14,500 nt of DNA. Source: Gammaproteobacteria bacterium (GTDB taxonomy: Bacteria; Pseudomonadota; Gammaproteobacteria; Steroidobacterales; Rariloculaceae). This document shows, piece after piece, positions 8,251 to 14,500 of this stretch (its first letter is position 1; each line of letters opens with the position of its first letter). Below the pieces are notes generated by a model. The model made no database searches and was not told the DNA's origin. It worked only from the letters and a program-made list of their open reading frames with translations. The stretch is taken from contig PKRJ01000074.1 in NCBI GenBank assembly GCA_017577365.1, positions 1-14,500 on the forward strand. The letters run 5' to 3'. The position numbers and the translations under genes are program-made.

Positions 8251-9309
8251 GTGAAGGCAGCGCAAGCGAGAACGAAGCGGCTCTTGATCCGCTGCGGGGC
8301 CGCCGTGGGGATCGCGGCCGCGCTGCTCACGGCCGGCTGTGCCGAGCGGCTGCGCCTCTTCGAGGCGCGGCTTTACGCGATGGGCACGTGGGTCGATATC
8401 GCCGTCTTCTCGTCCGAGGACACGGCCGCGCGACTCTTCGAGGAAGCCGAGGCGTTCCTGCGCCGCTTCGAGGTCGATTACTACGCGTGGGCCGACGGCG
8501 AGCTCGCGCGCATCAATCGGGAATTGGCCGCGCGCGGCGAAGCGACGGCCGAGCCCGCGATGGCTGCGCTGCTCCGCGAGGCCCGAAGGCTCACGATCGC
8601 GAGCGAAGGCGCATTCGATCCGGCCGTCGGCGCGCTCGTCGAGCAATGGGGTTTTCACTCGGCCTTCGCCGAGCCGGCGCCGCCGCCGCCCGAGGCGCTC
8701 GACGCGTGGCGCCGCAGCGGCGCGTCGCTCGCCGCCGTCGAGATCGACGGCGTCGTGCTGCGCACGACGCTTCCGGGCTTGAAGCTCGATCTCGGCGCCA
8801 TCGCGAAAGGCGCAGCCGTCGACCGGCTCGTCGAGCTCGCCGGCCGGCACGGCATTCGCGACGCGCTCGTGAATGCCGGCGGTGATCTTCGCGTTCTCGG
8901 CCGGCATCGGGGACGCCCGTGGCGGATCGGTATCAAGGATCCGCGCGCCGACGGGGTGCTCGGCGTGGTCGAGCTCGAAGACGGGGAGGCGGCGTTCACC
9001 TCCGGGGATTACGAGCGGTTCGTCGACCGCGGGGGGCGAAGGCTCCACCACATTCTCGACCCGAGAACCGGCCTCCCCGTCGAGGCCACGCGGGCCGTGA
9101 CGGTGATCGCGCAAAGCGGGGTCGTTGCCGACGCCGCGGCGACGGCACTGTTCGTCGCCGGCGACGACTGGCACCGGATCGCGCGGCAAGTGGGCGCCGA
9201 AGCCGCTCTGCGGGTCGATGCGGAGGGCGAGATCGAGGCCACCGAATCGATGCGCCGCCGGCTCGTCTCCGCGAGCAAGGACGAGTGGGATGTCATCGCG
9301 GAATCGTGA
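8251..9309 (+). CDS. apbE: FAD:protein FMN transferase, ApbE family lipoprotein
   Basis: ApbE enzymes cleave FAD and attach FMN covalently to a Ser/Thr of target flavoproteins such as NqrB/NqrC or RnfD/RnfG. From GTG 8251 the protein has 352 residues: basic n-region, hydrophobic stretch, and lipobox LLTAGC with C30 as the predicted acylated residue. Family motifs in order: YAMGTWVDI (MGT 44-46), GAFDPAVG, DLGAIAKGAAVD (from 180), NAGGD (208-212), TSGDYERF (250-257), HHILDPRTG (266-274), and ADAAATAL with D294 and T298 as the likely Mg ligands. The frame is open upstream to an ATG at 8164 inside gshB, but that would bury the signal peptide; GTG 8251, 10 bp after gshB, gives a normal lipoprotein signal. 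The ribosome site is weak. No flavinylation target is seen in the window. The last 20 bases overlap the tonB-like gene. Confidence 0.93.
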   Translation: MKAAQARTKRLLIRCGAAVGIAAALLTAGCAERLRLFEARLYAMGTWVDIAVFSSEDTAARLFEEAEAFLRRFEVDYYAWADGELARINRELAARGEATAEPAMAALLREARRLTIASEGAFDPAVGALVEQWGFHSAFAEPAPPPPEALDAWRRSGASLAAVEIDGVVLRTTLPGLKLDLGAIAKGAAVDRLVELAGRHGIRDALVNAGGDLRVLGRHRGRPWRIGIKDPRADGVLGVVELEDGEAAFTSGDYERFVDRGGRRLHHILDPRTGLPVEATRAVTVIAQSGVVADAAATALFVAGDDWHRIARQVGAEAALRVDAEGEIEATESMRRRLVSASKDEWDVIAES

Positions 9310-10204
9310 GTTTCGCGGCGTCGTGCAGCCGACCGTCAGCGGGCGCACGTCGGACCGGCTGAGCTCGACGTTGTTCTTCGCCGCCCTCGCGCACGGCGCG
9401 TTCATCCTCGGCGTGACGTTCACGTCGTGGCCCGCGCCCGAGGAGAACGCGTCGCAGGCGTTGAAGGTCACGCTCGTCGTCGACACGGCGAAGATCGGTC
9501 GCCCGCCGGAGGGCGACGCCTGGCTCGCGCAGACGAACCGCGAGGCCGGAGGCGAGGCGACGCCGGGCGAGCGTCCGACGACGACGCTCTCGGCCCAAAG
9601 GCTCGTCACGCTGGCGGGCGAGCCGGACGCCGCCGACGCCGCGGACGGCGAGCCTCGCGAGGCCGGGCACGAGGCGGAGGAGATCGTCACGCGCGAGTCG
9701 TCCCCGCGCCGCATCGACGCGGAGCCGAAGGTGACGGAAGAGCCGACCGCGGAGATCCAAAGGCAGGCGGCGCTGCTCGACCGTGCGGCACCGGAGACGC
9801 TGTCGGCCGAGATCGACGCGCAGGCGACGCTGCCGGAGAACGCCGATCCGGACAAACCCGCGTCGGTCGCGACGCGCGAGTCAATCCTCGCGGAGTATCT
9901 CGCCGCGTGGCGTCAGCGCGTCGAGCGCATCGGCACACTGAACTTTCCCGCGACGCTCGATCTCGACGAGAACGTTGGGCGTCCGACGCTCGAGGTCGCG
10001 ATCGGTCCGGGCGGCGAGCTCGAGGACATCGTCATCGTGCGCTCGTCCGGCAACGGCGCGCTCGATCACGCCGCATTGACGATCCTCCGGCTCGCGGCAC
10101 CGTTCGATCCGCTCCCCGACGCGATCAAGGCAGAGTACTCGGTGCTCCGCTTCGCCTACGAGTGGGACTTCGAGCGCGCTCCGTCCGGCGGCACCGCCGA
10201 GTAG
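9290..10204 (+). CDS. tonB: Energy transducer TonB-like protein (TonB3-like position)
   Basis: A 304-residue inner-membrane anchored protein. A short Arg-containing N-terminus precedes one TM segment (about 24-45, containing H35, reminiscent of the TM histidine of TonB). A long Glu/Asp/Pro/Ala-rich periplasmic spacer (about 46-198) follows, then a TonB C-terminal domain at about 200-294 (AEYLAAWRQRVERIGTLNFP, VAIGPGGELEDIVIVRSSGN, LDHAALTILRLAAPFDPLP, FAYEWDFE). ATG 9290 is chosen because AAGGACGAG lies just upstream and the TM follows directly; the frame is open further upstream inside apbE. In P. aeruginosa the gene at this locus, tonB3, is needed for twitching motility and pilus assembly, so a role in the pilus envelope machinery is plausible here by position. 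No ExbB/ExbD or receptor gene is visible. Confidence 0.88.
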   Translation: MSSRNREFRGVVQPTVSGRTSDRLSSTLFFAALAHGAFILGVTFTSWPAPEENASQALKVTLVVDTAKIGRPPEGDAWLAQTNREAGGEATPGERPTTTLSAQRLVTLAGEPDAADAADGEPREAGHEAEEIVTRESSPRRIDAEPKVTEEPTAEIQRQAALLDRAAPETLSAEIDAQATLPENADPDKPASVATRESILAEYLAAWRQRVERIGTLNFPATLDLDENVGRPTLEVAIGPGGELEDIVIVRSSGNGALDHAALTILRLAAPFDPLPDAIKAEYSVLRFAYEWDFERAPSGGTAE

Positions 10205-10316
10205 CGCCGGCCGAGCGCGCGGCTACGCGTCGCACGACGGATGTGCGGAGGTTCGCAAGTTCGATGCTGTTGACGTCGTGGGCTCGCTGTTAGCCACGTT
10301 CGACGTACGGTGGTGG

Positions 10317-10432
10317 GGCGGGCTGCCCGCTATCGCCCTTTGCGGGACCGCTGTGAATACATCCGTGTACGCTGCGTCCGCGGCGTCCCTGCCGCGGACG
10401 CTCCCGCAAAGGGCGATAGCGGCCAGCCCGCC
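10317..10432 (+). repeat. Palindromic element 1 (34-bp arms with nested 11-bp hairpin)
   Basis: The left arm 10317-10350 pairs with 10399-10432 at 32 of 34 positions. Arm blocks read GGCGGG, six variable bases, GCTATCG, three variable, TT, one variable, GCGGGA. The loop contains ACATCCGTGT (10359-10368), then a perfect 11-bp hairpin GCGTCCGCGGC (10374-10384) / GCCGCGGACGC (10391-10401) with loop GTCCCT; this inner hairpin slightly invades the outer right arm, so two alternative folds compete. Confidence 0.88.
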
Positions 10433-10478
10433 TGCTATGCCGATGCGCTCGATCGCCCGCTATGCCGATGCGCTCAAC
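10429..10478. repeat. Two tandem 25-bp units between the palindromic elements
   Basis: Units 10429-10453 and 10454-10478 match at 22 of 25 bases and share the 17-base core GCTATGCCGATGCGCTC (10434-10450 and 10459-10475). The GCTAT start of the core resembles the GCTATCG block in the palindrome arms, so the units may derive from an arm. Two copies only, without spacers, so this is not a CRISPR. Confidence 0.8.
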
Positions 10479-10596
10479 GGCGGGTGCGGTGCTATCGGTC
10501 TTCGCGGGAGCGTCGCGCGTCAGGGATGGCGCGCGCCGCAGCGCCACATGGACGTGCCCGAGCGGTCCCGCGAAGACCGATAGCACCGCACCCGCC
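10479..10596 (-). repeat. Palindromic element 2 (31-bp perfect arms), inverted relative to element 1
   Basis: Arm 10479-10509 is the exact reverse complement of 10566-10596 (31 of 31). Read on the minus strand, its loop follows the plan of element 1: ACGTCCATGT in place of ACATCCGTGT, then CTGCG, then an inner GCGCGC...CCATCCCTG...GCGCGC pairing in place of GCGGC/GTCCCT/GCCGC. The arm blocks GGCGGG, GCTATCG, TT and GCGGGA are shared with element 1, while nine of the 31 arm positions differ and every difference is matched on the partner arm. Confidence 0.88.
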
Positions 10597-10617
10597 CACC
10601 ACCGTACGTCAAACGGG

Positions 10618-10669
10618 TACAGCGGGCCCGCGACCACCCGATAGCGCCGCGATCGCCACCACGCGTCGA
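10618..10669 (-). repeat. Truncated third copy of the palindromic element
   Basis: On the minus strand this reads TCGACGCGTGGTGG, then GCGGC, GCTATCG, a short variable stretch, CGCGGG, then CCCGCTGTAC. This parallels element 1 from its outer flank (TCGACGTACGGTGGTGG) through one arm into the start of its loop (GACCGCTGTGAATAC). The second arm is missing; the copy ends where the outer flank of element 2 begins, which suggests a nested insertion or deletion. Confidence 0.6.
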
Positions 10670-10712
10670 GCAGCGCCATCGAAAAGCAACGACCGCCGCC
10701 ACGGAGCTGCGC

Positions 10713-10718
10713 TAGAAT
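10713..10718 (+). promoter_or_regulatory. Possible -10 box upstream of yqgE
   Basis: TAGAAT in the context GCTAGAATTT is a good sigma-70 -10 match, 32 bp upstream of the GTG start of yqgE and outside the repeat block. No convincing -35 is present at 16-18 bp upstream (CGACCG), so the call is tentative. Confidence 0.35.
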
Positions 10719-10750
10719 TTCGGAACTAGAGGGAACGCGAGGTCGGGACG

Positions 10751-11305
10751 GTGCACTCACTCGAGGACCACTTCCTGATCGCCATGCCGGCGATGGGTGA
10801 CCCGAATTTCAACGAGACCGTCACCTACGTTTGCAAGCACGACGAGGAAGGGGCGATGGGGATCGTGATCAATCGCCCGACCGACATGCCGCTCGCCGAG
10901 GTGTTTCGGCAGCTCGGGCTCGAAGCGAAGGATCCGCGCATCGCCGAGATGCCGGTGCTCGCGGGCGGCCCGGTGCAGCGAGACCGCGGCTTCGTGCTGC
11001 ATCGCTCGGAGACCTGCTACGACTCCACGCTCGAGACGCGCGGCGGCATCCGCGTCACCGTGTCGCAGGACGTGCTCGACGCGCTCGCGCGGGGCGACGG
11101 CCCCGATCCGGTGCTCGTCGCGCTCGGCTACGCCGGCTGGGATTCCGGTCAGCTCGAAGCCGAGATCGCCGCGAATGCATGGCTCTGGGCTCCCGCCGAT
11201 CACAAGGTGCTCTTCGAGACCCCTTACTCACAGCGCTGGCGCGCGGCCGCGAAGCTCCTCGGCATCGACATCAGACGGATGACGAGCTACGCGGGCCACG
11301 CTTGA
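10751..11305 (+). CDS. yqgE: YqgE/AlgH family protein (UPF0301)
   Basis: A 184-residue protein of the conserved YqgE/AlgH family, biochemical function not established; AlgH was named for an effect on alginate regulation in Pseudomonas. Family blocks: LEDHFLIAMPAMGDPNFNET (about 4-23), EGAMGIVINRP (34-44), AGGPVQRDRGFVLHR (about 73-87), TVSQDVLDALARGDGPDP, LGYAGWDSGQLEAEIAANAW and the C-terminal AGHA, all matching AlgH closely. Start is GTG 10751, with GAGGTCGGGAC upstream. It precedes ruvX by 16 bp, the common yqgE-yqgF pair in proteobacteria. Confidence 0.95.
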   Translation: MHSLEDHFLIAMPAMGDPNFNETVTYVCKHDEEGAMGIVINRPTDMPLAEVFRQLGLEAKDPRIAEMPVLAGGPVQRDRGFVLHRSETCYDSTLETRGGIRVTVSQDVLDALARGDGPDPVLVALGYAGWDSGQLEAEIAANAWLWAPADHKVLFETPYSQRWRAAAKLLGIDIRRMTSYAGHA

Positions 11306-11321
11306 TGCCGCCGAGACGCCC

Positions 11322-11759
11322 GTGAACGACGGGACGCGCCCCGATCTCGTGCTCGCATTCGATTTCGGGCGGCGGCGCATCGGCGTGGCGAGCGGCAATC
11401 TGCATACGCGCACGGCGTCGCCGATCGCGGCGCTCGTGCGAAGCGGCGACCTGCCCTGGCCGAAGCTCGATGCGATCGTCGCCGAATGGCGGCCGGACCG
11501 GCTGATCGTCGGCGTGCCCGAAGGCTCGAGCGGCCCGACGTCGATCGCCGGAGAAGCGAAAGCGTTCGCGGCGGCGCTCGCGAAACGCTACGGGCTGCCG
11601 GTCGAGACGGTGGACGAGACGCTGACGTCGGCGGCGGCGGCCGCGGACCTCGCCGAGGGCAGACGAAGCGGGCGAATCCGCCGCCGCACGCGCAAAGAGC
11701 ATATCGACGAGCGCGCGGCGTGCCTGATCGCCGAGCAATGGATGAACCAGAGAGCATGA
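11322..11759 (+). CDS. ruvX: RuvX/YqgF, putative pre-16S rRNA nuclease / Holliday junction resolvase-like
   Basis: A 145-residue RNase H-fold protein. YqgF processes the 5' end of 16S rRNA in E. coli; the family was also proposed as a Holliday junction resolvase. Motifs: LAFDFGRRRIGVASG with D14, RLIVGVPEGSSG (60-71), TVDETLTSAAA with E99, and KEHIDERAACLI with D129; these three acidic residues are the expected metal-binding set. Start is GTG 11322; the nearby ATG at 11305 is in another frame. The TGA stop is embedded in the ATGA that starts the next gene, implying translational coupling. Confidence 0.94.
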   Translation: MNDGTRPDLVLAFDFGRRRIGVASGNLHTRTASPIAALVRSGDLPWPKLDAIVAEWRPDRLIVGVPEGSSGPTSIAGEAKAFAAALAKRYGLPVETVDETLTSAAAAADLAEGRRSGRIRRRTRKEHIDERAACLIAEQWMNQRA

Positions 11760-12682
11760 CGAGCGACGCCGCGCCCGACGCCGGGCGCAAACGGACGATG
11801 CGCGAGCATCGCGGCACGATCTATCTCGAAGATGCGCAAATCCTCGCGCATCGCGCATGGCCCGGGAATCAGCACGTGCTGCGCGTCGCGGCACCGCAAG
11901 CGGCCCGGCGCGCGGAGCCGGGCACGTTCGCGCATATCACGTGCCATCCGTCCGTGCCGCTGCGCCGTCCGCTGTCGATCATGCGCGCGGATCCGCACGA
12001 CGGCTGGATCGAATTCCTGTACAAGCCGGTCGGCACCGGGCTCGCGAAGCTCACGGAGCGCCGACCGGGCGAGACCATCAGCGTGCTCGCACCGATCGGC
12101 CGGAGCTTTACGCCCTCGCCGTCGTGGCCGCGCGTCGTCGCGATCGGCGGCGGCGTGGGCATTCCGCCGATGATCTTCGCCGCCGAGCGGCTCGCTGCGG
12201 ACGAGCGCTTCGCGACGCCGGTCGTGCTGATGGGATCGGAGGTGCCGTTCCCGTTCGAGATCGACGACGCGCCTTCCGATTTGCCCGGCATGCCGCGCGA
12301 CGCGACCGCGTCGATGGCGCTGCTCGAGTCGTGGGGGGTGCCGTCGCGGCTCGCGAGCCGGGCCGGCCTCCCGGGAGCGTATCGCGGCTTCGTCACGGAC
12401 CTCGCGCGCGAATGGCTCGCGGCGCAGCCTCCCGGCGCGCTTGCGGAGACGCAGCTGCTCGGCTGCGGCCCGGAGCCGATGCTGCACGCGCTCGCGAAGC
12501 TCGCGGCCGAGCTCGATCTGCCGTGTCAGCTCGCGCTCGAGGAGTACATGGCCTGCGGCGTCGGCGGCTGCGCGGGCTGCGCCGTGCGCATCGAGACGCC
12601 GGAAGGGCCCGCGATGAAGCGAGTCTGCGTCGACGGTCCGGTCTTCGACGCGCGAGAGGTCTATCCCGCGCTCTTCGGATAG
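11756..12682 (+). CDS. PyrK-like FAD/NAD and [2Fe-2S] electron transfer subunit (ferredoxin reductase type)
   Basis: A 308-residue flavin reductase resembling dihydroorotate dehydrogenase electron transfer subunit PyrK. An N-terminal FAD barrel carries RRPLSIMR (70-77; RPLS flavin motif) and YKPVGTGLAKL; the NAD-binding half has VVAIGGGVGIPPMIFAAE (from 127) and LLGCGPEPML (235-243). A C-terminal cluster loop has C267, C272, C275 and C291 (spacing C-x4-C-x2-C-x15-C, within EEYMACGVGGCAGC and RVCVDGPVFDA), as in PyrK [2Fe-2S]. Start is ATG 11756, overlapping ruvX by 4 bp; the frame extends upstream inside ruvX but without family homology. PyrK normally pairs with PyrD class 1B, not visible here; the partner could be elsewhere, or this may serve another dehydrogenase. 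The stop lies 8 bp from the convergent pilU-like stop. Confidence 0.85.
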   Translation: MTSDAAPDAGRKRTMREHRGTIYLEDAQILAHRAWPGNQHVLRVAAPQAARRAEPGTFAHITCHPSVPLRRPLSIMRADPHDGWIEFLYKPVGTGLAKLTERRPGETISVLAPIGRSFTPSPSWPRVVAIGGGVGIPPMIFAAERLAADERFATPVVLMGSEVPFPFEIDDAPSDLPGMPRDATASMALLESWGVPSRLASRAGLPGAYRGFVTDLAREWLAAQPPGALAETQLLGCGPEPMLHALAKLAAELDLPCQLALEEYMACGVGGCAGCAVRIETPEGPAMKRVCVDGPVFDAREVYPALFG

Positions 12683-12690
12683 GTGCGGCT

Positions 12691-13746
<1,056 letters not shown>

Positions 13747-13895
13747 TTCGCCATCATCCGGCCGGCGAACGCTTCCCTGACGATCCGTTCCCGGCCTCTG
13801 CCTTCGTCTTGACTATCTCTAGTTCTCCGGACGATCGGATCTCGATCGGCTCCGTCGGCCCCTCCCGCCCTCGTGCACGGCACGAGCTCGCGTGT
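13747..13895 (-). other. Spacer between the two pilU genes with a short hairpin
   Basis: Just after the upstream pilU stop, CTCGTGC (13870-13876) and GCACGAG (13880-13886) form a 7-bp stem with a 3-base loop. Read on the minus strand it is followed by G-rich sequence and no T-run, so it is not a classic intrinsic terminator. It could still pause or protect the transcript. A direct partial repeat CGATCGGATC/CGATCGGCTC occurs at about 13833-13852. No small gene is evident. Confidence 0.5.
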
Positions 13896-14500
13896 TCAGC
13901 GCAGGCGAGTCTCGTGCTCCTCCTCGACGATCTTCAGGCTCTGCCCCTCGTCCCCGTCGAGAGGAGGCGTGCGTTTGCTCTGCAGCTTGATGCGAAGACG
14001 CAATTCGTTCTGCGAATCCGCGTTGCGGATCGCCTCGTCGTAGGAAATGACGCCGTCCTCGTAGAGCTGGAACAGCGCCTGATCGAACGTCTGCATCCCG
14101 AGCCTGTTCGACTTCGCCATCACGTCCTTGATCGCCGCGATCTCGCCGCGGAAGATCAAGTCGCGAATCAGCGGCGAAGCGAGCATGATCTCCATCGCCG
14201 CGACTCGGCCCATGCCGTTCTCGCGGGGGATCAGCCGCTGCGAGATCAGCGCGGTGACGTTCAGCGACAGGTCCATCAAGAGCTGCTGGCGTCGGTCCTC
14301 GGGGAAGAAGTTGATGATTCGGTCGAGGGCCTGGTTCGCGCTGTTCGCGTGCAGCGTCGCGACGCAGAGGTGCCCCGTCTCCGCGAACTGGATGCCGTAC
14401 TCCATCGTCTCGCGATCGCGGATCTCGCCGATCATGATGACGTCGGGCGCCTGTCGCAGGGTGTTCTTCAGGGCGTTGTGCCAGCTGTCGGTGTCTACGC
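13896..14500 (-). CDS. pilU: PilU, type IV pilus retraction ATPase, C-terminal part (5' end beyond right edge)
   Basis: The frame stays open to the right edge (first complete codon at 14498), so the visible 200 residues are the C-terminal half; ATG at 14433-14435 is internal. Visible: ALKNTLRQAPDVIMIGEIRD (Walker B), RETMEYGIQFAETGHLCVAT with LHANSANQALDRIINFFP (His box), DLSLNVTALISQRLIP, LIRDLIFRGE, GMQTFDQALFQLYEDGVISY, and ADSQNELRLRIKL. These match P. aeruginosa PilU very closely (ALKNTLRQAPDV, NQALDRII, ADSANDLRL, charged C-terminal tail ending in Arg) and differ from PilT, so this looks like the PilU orthologue. Walker A lies outside the window. A 7-bp hairpin follows its stop. Confidence 0.92.
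   Translation of the reverse strand, partial: VDTDSWHNALKNTLRQAPDVIMIGEIRDRETMEYGIQFAETGHLCVATLHANSANQALDRIINFFPEDRRQQLLMDLSLNVTALISQRLIPRENGMGRVAAMEIMLASPLIRDLIFRGEIAAIKDVMAKSNRLGMQTFDQALFQLYEDGVISYDEAIRNADSQNELRLRIKLQSKRTPPLDGDEGQSLKIVEEEHETRLR

Larger units (their letters stand above)
10302..10610. repeat. Composite inverted-repeat block: two palindromic elements in opposite orientation with matching outer flanks
   Basis: The outer 16 bases GACGTACGGTGGTGGG (10302-10317) recur perfectly inverted at 10595-10610, with CGTTC/CGTTT just outside. Each end is then followed inward by its own long hairpin: element 1 at 10317-10432 and element 2 at 10479-10596. The two hairpins are the same kind of element in inverted orientation. 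Size, absence of any transposase and strong self-pairing suggest a mobile interspersed palindrome (REP/MITE-like), not an insertion sequence; this is inference. Confidence 0.85.
10205..10750. other. 546-bp non-coding region packed with palindromic repeats
   Basis: No credible gene lies between the tonB-like stop and yqgE. Short open frames here simply translate the repeats and have no recognisable product or ribosome site. About 10205-10301 is plain G+C-rich sequence in which I see nothing firm. 10302-10610 is a pair of inverted palindromic elements with two tandem 25-bp units between them. 10618-10669 is a truncated third copy. 10670-10750 is the leader of yqgE. The folded elements lie at the end of the gshB-apbE-tonB transcript and could act as a processing, stability or termination structure. 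Confidence 0.85.

Noticed and set aside
7218..9855. Long minus-strand frames opposite gshB and apbE/tonB
   Set aside because: Antisense shadows of genes with complete family motifs on the plus strand.
10270..10293. TTGACG at 10270-10275 as a -35 box
   Set aside because: No -10-like hexamer at acceptable spacing, and no gene begins soon downstream.
10429..10478. CRISPR-like repeat
   Set aside because: Only two units, directly adjacent without spacers, and no cas gene.
10302..10610. Insertion sequence with terminal inverted repeats
   Set aside because: Only 309 bp, with no transposase frame and no visible target duplication; the internal hairpins fit a palindromic interspersed repeat better.
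10278..10760. Small open frames (100-156 codons) across the repeat block on both strands
   Set aside because: They translate inverted repeats, so both strands give similar Arg/Pro-rich peptides; no start signal or family.

Overview
The window is G+C-rich (by eye about two thirds) and densely packed. It reads as chromosome of a gammaproteobacterium with type IV pili. The gene set matches the Pseudomonas aeruginosa PA0395-PA0413 neighbourhood (pilU, yqgF, algH, tonB3, gshB, pilG-pilH-pilI-pilJ, chpA). The proteins are diverged, and three local differences (no pilK after pilJ, an added apbE, and a PyrK-like gene where pyrR/pyrB would be) point to a lineage outside Pseudomonas, perhaps near Xanthomonadales or Steroidobacterales. 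That placement is inference.

Region 1 (1-7032, minus strand) is a Pil-Chp chemosensory operon read pilG > pilH > pilI > pilJ > chpA: two single-domain response regulators, a CheW-like adaptor, a PilJ-type chemoreceptor and the N-terminal 1179 residues of the hybrid kinase ChpA, which runs off the left edge. Gaps are 19, -4, 7 and 16 bp, so co-transcription is likely. The system is known to control type IV pilus extension/retraction and cAMP in Pseudomonas.

Region 2 (7033-7280) is the divergent control region between pilG and gshB.

Region 3 (7281-10204, plus strand) holds gshB (glutathione synthetase), an ApbE-type FAD:protein FMN transferase lipoprotein and a TonB-like protein that overlaps apbE. 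They look like one operon.

Region 4 (10205-10750) has no gene. It holds two long palindromic elements in opposite orientation, two 25-bp tandem units between them and a truncated third copy.

Region 5 (10751-12682, plus strand) is yqgE/algH, ruvX/yqgF and a PyrK-like ferredoxin reductase-type subunit (ATGA overlap with ruvX).

Region 6 (12691-14500, minus strand) contains two tandem retraction ATPase genes. Both look like PilU rather than PilT; the upstream one is cut by the right edge. Together the minus-strand blocks make a motility unit (pilus retraction motors plus the sensory pathway steering them), flanking a plus-strand housekeeping/envelope block. I found no tRNA, rRNA, CRISPR array, transposase or phage gene. 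The most unusual structure is the repeat block of region 4.
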